NCBI GenBank assembly: GCA_963669155.1
Contig: OZ022597.1
Coordinates: 13,026,826-13,090,825, forward strand
Length of the DNA stretch: 64,000 nt
DNA from: Arbacia lixula
Lineage: Eukaryota; Echinodermata; Echinoidea; Arbacioida; Arbaciidae
Direction: 5' to 3'
Positions 58,770-64,000 of the stretch are shown here, in pieces. Under the pieces are notes generated by a model that saw nothing but the letters and a program-made list of their open reading frames with translations, was not told the origin of the DNA and made no database searches. Numbering within the stretch: position 1 is the stretch's first letter; each line of letters begins with the position of its first letter. The translations under genes and the position numbers were made by a program.

Positions 58770-59298
58770 TTGAAGACAGCCCGTCCCTTTTTCAGATCAC
58801 CACAAAACCATCGAAACATTGGCAAAACATATAGAGAAGTGTTAGCAAGCTGTGTATTCATAATTTGAAACTGATACGTAATGTAAAATTCAAATAATGC
58901 ACGTAAACAACGTCTGATTAATAGTCTTTACCTCAGGCTCTTAGCAGTTTGTGTTGAAATATCTGCTTTATTGATTAATCTGTTTATTGAATTAAAAAAA
59001 GCATTATGAAAAAAAATGTTCTACAGAAGGAATAATCTCCAAAGTTTGGTAATTACTCATAAAATTAGGATTTCACCCACGCATTTATAACCACATAGAT
59101 ACTGTAACAAAGACTAATACTCTTTTCGTAGTACGAAAAAAGTTGGTTTGAAATTTAACGGCTGAAATTTTTTACATATATAGAAAGCTTTAACGTGCTA
59201 TATTCTTAGAAATGGTCTTGAATCACACTTTCTTCAATTTACGATCGTGATAGACGATTTCAAATTTTAAGCTTGCAAAAGGGACGGACAATCTTTAA
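58770..59298. mobile_element. TTAA-type MITE, family copy 2
   Basis: A 529-bp close relative of 18254-18778 in the same orientation. The left target site reads TTGA, the right TTAA. Termini are AGACAGCCCGTCCCTTTTTC and AAAAGGGACGGACAATCTTT. Confidence 0.9.
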
Positions 59299-59603
59299 GT
59301 CTGGCACTCAAGGGGGTGAAACCTTCTCATCTCTGATACCATATGGTACCTTATATCTTTGTGAGATTCAGACTAAAGTGCCCCCTCCAAAATGTGAAGA
59401 CCCTCAAATTGAAGCTAAAAACATGTGGAAATGTCAGTAGTTGTGACGCCAAACTCGTTACGTGTAGGCGTCCCTCCGTCAAGCCAATTTAGAATCTCCA
59501 TTTGCCTGGTTACAACTTACGTAACCCACTCACGGTCGCTCATGGCGTATTGGCCATGGGGGAATGCAGTCTATGGAGACGTGTGAGACAGACAGAGCCA
59601 CGC

Positions 59604-59645
59604 CCCCCCCCCCCCCCCCCCGCATACATACACACAGACACACAG

Positions 59646-59711
<66 letters not shown>
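59604..59711. repeat. Compound C(n)-(CA)n-(CT)n microsatellite
   Basis: About 17 C residues, then CA repeats with short interruptions, then about 20 CT units. Confidence 0.95.
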
Positions 59712-59714
<3 letters not shown>

Positions 59715-59844
59715 CTATTCATGTACTCAGCTTATTAGAGCTTAGCCTTTATTCCAGCCTCTTGGACATTCCCTAAAATGAAACTCCTGCTTCCATTACA
59801 AATAATCAGAGCCGGGTCTGGTGGAAGTAGGCTATCTTCAAGAC

Positions 59845-62260
59845 GGACCGGGTATAGAGGAGACCAGTGAAGTAAGAAGTCTGAGAACCAGACTAATGGC
59901 ACTCTGAACAAAAATGCCCTGCAGTCTTGATGCCAGGCTAACCAGAGCTGGATGGAATGAGGGAATGTTCTTGGGCTGAGGCCTTGAGCTGGTGTTAGCT
60001 AATAATCAATGGACATTAGTTTCTTTGCTCCAATACGTGCCGAGGGCTGCGTGCGTGCGTGACTGCGATGCCGGCTTCCAGCTACAACACATGCAGAGAG
60101 CTTGCTTTACAGACTATAAGCCAATCTGGTGTTCACGAGAGCGGGAGGCACGAATTTCATGGAATTAGCTGACGTGCGATATAGCAAGCTGTTGCATGTA
60201 CGCAGAAAGATATGACAATGAGGATCATTTATAGTTGAGGAGTGATAAGGGAGGATGACTTAGTTTGATCTTCTCTTGGAAAGTATCGGTAGAAAGTGCG
60301 TTGATCTACATTACCATAGTGCCCTGTTTGTGTGCACATGAATTCAGTATTACTGGAAGCCCTATTGGTAGATACATTTATTGCTTCATACATTCTTGGA
60401 TGGACGGACAGAAAGCATGACAGAGCTGGGTCTATGTTGAGAGTCTGATTTCTGGCTCAGTGGGTCGTGGAGGAAACAGATGGTGGAAGACTCGGCCAAG
60501 ACGCTTGGCTGGATTACGAGCGGAGAGCGAGAGCTTCCAAGAAGGTGTACTGGAGCCTGTAATGGGCGCATTAACCCAGTGATAGTCTAAGAACCATGAT
60601 GGTACATCGCTTACATGTGGACTTGCCACATTGTATATATGCAAGAGGTTAATAGCTTAATGAACATGTACAGGAAATAAGAAATGAAACTTTGGATCGT
60701 GTCAGGTATTACCACATGAACTCGAGCAGAATCGTTCCTTCGAGTCGTGCCGTTGCAATTAAGCTCAGTCAAGAATTCTCCCGCCTTTCGTTAGTGGAAG
60801 TGAACTTTACGTTCTTCAAAACTGCTTGCAAGTTGTCTGCTTTTTATTAACCGGAGCAGGAGTTCAAAGCTGGACATGAATAACTTTAGAGATTTTGTTG
60901 AGGAATTGATATCAGATTGTTTCTACAAGGATGCCATGGAATATATACTGTGTTCAGATGTTCACTGTGGATAAAGTGTGGTACAGTGTGTGATGTATTG
61001 AAAAATAGAAGTATTTGACCAGTGAGAACAGTTTGTTGTGCTATATCTGCTGTGATTAGGCCATTGATACATGCACTGTTAGTGTGTTGTATGTCATCAT
61101 TATGGATTGCAGTTTGTGCACCGTTACATATTGCAGTTGAGCAGTGGTGACAGCTGAGATCCATTCTTGCCATGGTTGCCTGTGGTATGTCAGCATATAT
61201 AAATCATATACCGGGTGTTTGGATTGATAAATGACAGAGACCTCAGACATTGTGACATGTGACAACGCTCTGTCGTGCTTGATTGCATTCAACCTCGCTC
61301 ATTCAAAGATTACCCGCTCCCCGCCCTTTCACCTGTTTCTCAACCTTGGACCAGTTTTACTTTGCAAAAGCGGAAATCTAAAACTTTCAATTTGTGTGCA
61401 CCGTGTGGGGAGCATTTCTTGAAGGTTGCGGCCAAGACAAGACCATTCATGAAGAAGAGGAACTTTTTAGTCTTAAAATGTGACTTACTGCTGACATCAC
61501 TCCTCGTTTTATCACAACACATTGGTCTGCAAACCCTCGCTTTTGTTCTTGCGTCCTTGATGCGGAACAGACTATCTGATGGCATTGGAGATCTCTCCTC
61601 TTTTGTGAAGCAAGCAGCATTGTTTACTATTCTATCTTACGTTCGTGGTCAGTGAACAGACACGTTGTGTCTCAGACGAAGGAAGCATTCAGTGAAAGCA
61701 ACTGTCTACTGCAGAAGTCTTACCGCGAACGTGATGCTTGGGATACAAGCTGCTGTTTGTAAACAAGACCTTTGCTGGTTATCTGTGATCATGCAGTACA
61801 TGGATATGGTGTGTTTCTTGAGGGAAACTGATGAATCCTGAACCTAATCTCTCTCCAATCAGACACAAATGTGCTACATGGATTCGAGGTGACAAATAAC
61901 TCGTGTACGTGTGCGCCATTGGAATTAAAAGACATCGAGCGGCTCACGCAGTTTCAGATGAGCAATAAGAAAATACGCTGAACATGAAACTGACAGCCCA
62001 TCAAATGTGTGCATTTCTGATTCTGTGAGCATCGTCAGAACCACATACATACAGATTGATTCACTAGTATCTCATTATCTTGCCTTGATTCTGCGTACGA
62101 TTCTGAACGTCCAAGCATGCTATAAACATAGAGCCCTAAGTGCATAGCATACAAAAGGGCAAATAACATTTCTTGCTGGAGGACATCTACACTTGACTCA
62201 GCCTCGTGTTAGCTCTGTCCGTCTTGCCTGACGTACGCCGGTCCGGTGAAGCCATCAATC
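59845..62260. promoter_or_regulatory. Repeat-free stretch upstream of the 62-kb exon
   Basis: About 2.4 kb with no recognisable repeats or elements, unlike everything to its left. It lies directly upstream of a probable first coding exon, so it is a candidate promoter and 5' UTR region. A 126-codon frame (61275-61655) lacks an early ATG and matches nothing I know. Confidence 0.35.
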
Positions 62261-62429
62261 ATGTTGGCCAATCTGACGTACGTCTACAACACGACGCTGC
62301 CGTCGCTGAGTGGCTCTCTGAGGCCCAAGGAGCTGCTCAAAGCGACCGAGCAGCCGGGAACGTTCATTGGTCTCAGTCTAACAGACAAGCTGCACTTCCA
62401 GTATGTTGTCTCAAGCTGCGAACCTAAAG
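62261..62429 (+). CDS. Probable first coding exon of an unidentified gene
   Basis: ATG at 62261 opens 56 codons plus one base to a good donor (CTAAAG|GTACGT). The product begins MLANLTYVYNTTLPSLSGSL and ends near KLHFQYVVSSCEP. Two N-glycosylation motifs (Asn4, Asn10) and a cysteine hint at, but do not prove, an extracellular domain; there is no classical signal peptide. The frame upstream is closed by TAG at 62210, so this looks like the start codon exon. The reading frame is partly kept in three partial copies downstream, where MFIGMSLSNKLYFQYV-like residues recur, supporting this frame over the overlapping one. I recognise no family. Further exons lie beyond the window or were not found. 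Confidence 0.45.
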
Positions 62430-62960
62430 GTACGTGTACATGTGTGGGGTCATTACTGGGTGCAGAGTGGTGGGGGGGGGGGGGGGGAGGGAGAACATGG
62501 CATGCATGTTCATCGGTATCAGCCTGTTAGACGAGCCGTACTTCCACAAGTTCCAGTATGTTGTGTCAAGCTGCGAACCTGGAGGTACTGTGTGGGGTTA
62601 GGATTGGGTGCAGGGGGGGGGGGGGGGGGGTGGTTGAGCCGTTGAGGGGGAGTGGTGTTGGAAGGGGGTGGGGTGGCGAGGGTGGAGATCATAGCACAAC
62701 CTGGCATGTTCATTGGTATGAGCCTGTCAAACAAGCTGTACTTCCAGTATGTTATGTCAAGCTGCAAACCTAAAGCCTAAAGGTACATGTGTGGGGTTAG
62801 TAATGGATGCAAAGTGGGGGAGTTGGAGGGGGGGGGGGGGGGGGGTGGGGGGTGGTGAAAACCATACAACAACCTGGAACGTTCATCAGTATGAGCCTAA
62901 TAAACAGGTTGCACTTCCAGTATGTTGTGTCAAGCTGCAAACCTAAAAATGTGTGTGACT
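62430..62960 (+). repeat. Minisatellite seeded by the 3' edge and donor site of the 62-kb exon
   Basis: Three copies of the last 70-80 bases of the exon plus its donor region follow it, near 62500-62600, 62700-62800 and 62870-62955. Each has GTTCATYGGTATGAGCCT, CACTTCCAGTATGTTGTGTC and AAGCTGCRAACCT; the first two continue into a GGTACNTGTGTGGGGTTA donor region. Copies are separated by G runs of 12-20 bases. The unit is about 170-190 bp. Confidence 0.88.
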
Positions 62961-63538
62961 TTGCCCTATATTTCGGAGCACTTTGTATTCCATAATATTG
63001 CAAAATCATAGCAACTGGCACACTAATGTAAAGAAGATTAATTAATCAAGCTTTCTATTGATACCACAGTCACGTACAATGATAAAGTAACGAGCAATAT
63101 ATTACCCCACAAACTCGCAGAACTTTTTTTGAGGGGTTTATACTGGTGTATTATAGTACAAATGCAGCATACGTGTACATGCAAATGTAAGAACTGTGTA
63201 GTGCAGGCTTCATAATGTATGCATACACTGTTTGTTTACACTCTGTACATGTACTGCTCTGTAATAAACATGGAGCACTCGTGTTTATTTTGTGTGTGCA
63301 GCTGAATAAAATTGCATAAAATCAGCTCCTAGTATTCATATGCGGCCTCCATACTGTTACTCTGAATATGGTCCTTTGTTGCAATATTTGAAAGGGACCA
63401 TTTGCAATGTTGTCCGCACAATAAACCCCATTTTTCGTAGTGTGTAGTATACGCCCATGGTTATAAAGATAAGTCTAAACACTGATGACATTATTTTACA
63501 TGTAGTTAAAGGGCTTTCTGGGGGGAATGTAAATTTTG

Positions 63539-63657
63539 AAATTTTAGGCATACACCCAGTAGAAATGAGTATAGCATGCTCCATCCCGACTTGTTTTTCA
63601 TTCATTTACAGGATGGAGAATGCTAACTTCACTACTACTGGGTGCGTGCCTAAAATT
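63539..63657. mobile_element. Inverted repeat, possible MITE
   Basis: AATTTTAGGCATACACCCAG through GCTCCATCC pairs with GGATGGAGAATGC through TGCCTAAAATT; arms of about 46 bp with a 26-bp loop. Confidence 0.65.
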
Positions 63658-63727
63658 GATTTAAAAATTGATAGCATTGTTGTAAAAGAGTCTATTGTTA
63701 AAACTACATAAGAAAACAACATGTAGA

Positions 63728-63835
63728 ATAGTCTGGCCTCCAGACTTTTGGACATTTCTCATCTGAAGTAATGAATGAAGAGGTCTGGTGGCAGTAGACT
63801 AATCATGCTCTCCTCCTTCCCTGGCTTGCAGAAAC
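63728..63835 (+). repeat. Dispersed 100-bp repeat with GTAGACTAATCA core
   Basis: AGTCTGGCCTCCAGACTTTTG and GGTCTGGTGGCAGTAGACTA, ending next to the following foldback element, the same arrangement as at 32100-32236. Confidence 0.7.
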
Positions 63836-63865
63836 AAGAATGGGGGAATGGGAACATGACAAATG

Positions 63866-64000
63866 TTAAAGGGCATATACTGTACTGGGAAGGCAAAAAA
63901 GCCTTCAAAATGAAATTGTTAGCAATCTTCTTGCCAATGGTCTTACATTCATGTATTGTCTCTTTTAGAAGCTTGCTGAAAGTTATTTGCCCTCAAATGA
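63866..64000. mobile_element. Left arm of the 374-bp foldback element, cut by window edge
   Basis: TTAA, then AAGGGCATATACTGTACTGG and the left-arm sequence of 32236-32609 up to the final base, including TTAGCAATCTTCTTGCCAAT and AGAAGCTTGCTGAAA. Confidence 0.88.

Noticed and set aside
61275-61655. 126-codon frame upstream of the 62-kb exon
   Set aside because: No early ATG, no splice support and no family match; more likely 5' UTR or promoter DNA.

Overview
The window is animal nuclear DNA from an invertebrate deuterostome. A sea urchin or another echinoderm is my best guess. This is inference from the split genes with small exons, the dense load of short inverted-repeat elements, a tRNA-derived SINE and the strong excess of the palindrome TACATGTA. 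There are no bacterial or viral features. Most long open frames are translations of GA, CT or CA simple repeats and are not genes.

Three genes can be recognised and their exons joined with matching reading phase. From 666 to 6530 on the minus strand are the first four coding exons of the V-type proton ATPase subunit E gene; its 3' end lies beyond the left edge. From 7853 to 13184 on the plus strand is a complete seven-exon NUP37 gene (320 residues). From 17404 to 20425 on the minus strand is a complete four-exon MRPL23 gene (148 residues). ATP6V1E and NUP37 are head to head across 1.3 kb; NUP37 and MRPL23 converge. All three are housekeeping genes with unrelated roles (proton pumping, nuclear pore, mitochondrial translation), so no shared pathway is implied.

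From 20.5 to 60 kb the window is gene-poor and full of repeats: TTAA-flanked MITE families, foldback elements present several times, two terminal-inverted-repeat elements of about 0.9-1.0 kb, a near-perfect 168-bp palindrome, long purine or pyrimidine tracts, a higher-order minisatellite at 41.7-42.6 kb and several short tandem duplications. Within it a chain of four phase-compatible exons on the minus strand (36063 down to 30001) suggests one more gene that I cannot name. Isolated exon candidates lie at 23.7 and 45.7 kb. At 62.26 kb a probable first coding exon of an unnamed plus-strand gene runs toward the right edge.

The most striking feature links three genes. In the ATP6V1E gene, in NUP37 and in the 62-kb gene, an intron next to an exon holds a minisatellite whose unit begins with the last (or first) 25-80 bases of that exon together with its splice site. 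These introns therefore carry strings of decoy 5' splice sites, and in ATP6V1E also a string of decoy 3' splice sites on the other side of the same exon. I treat this exon-edge-seeded array formation as the main candidate for something undescribed.
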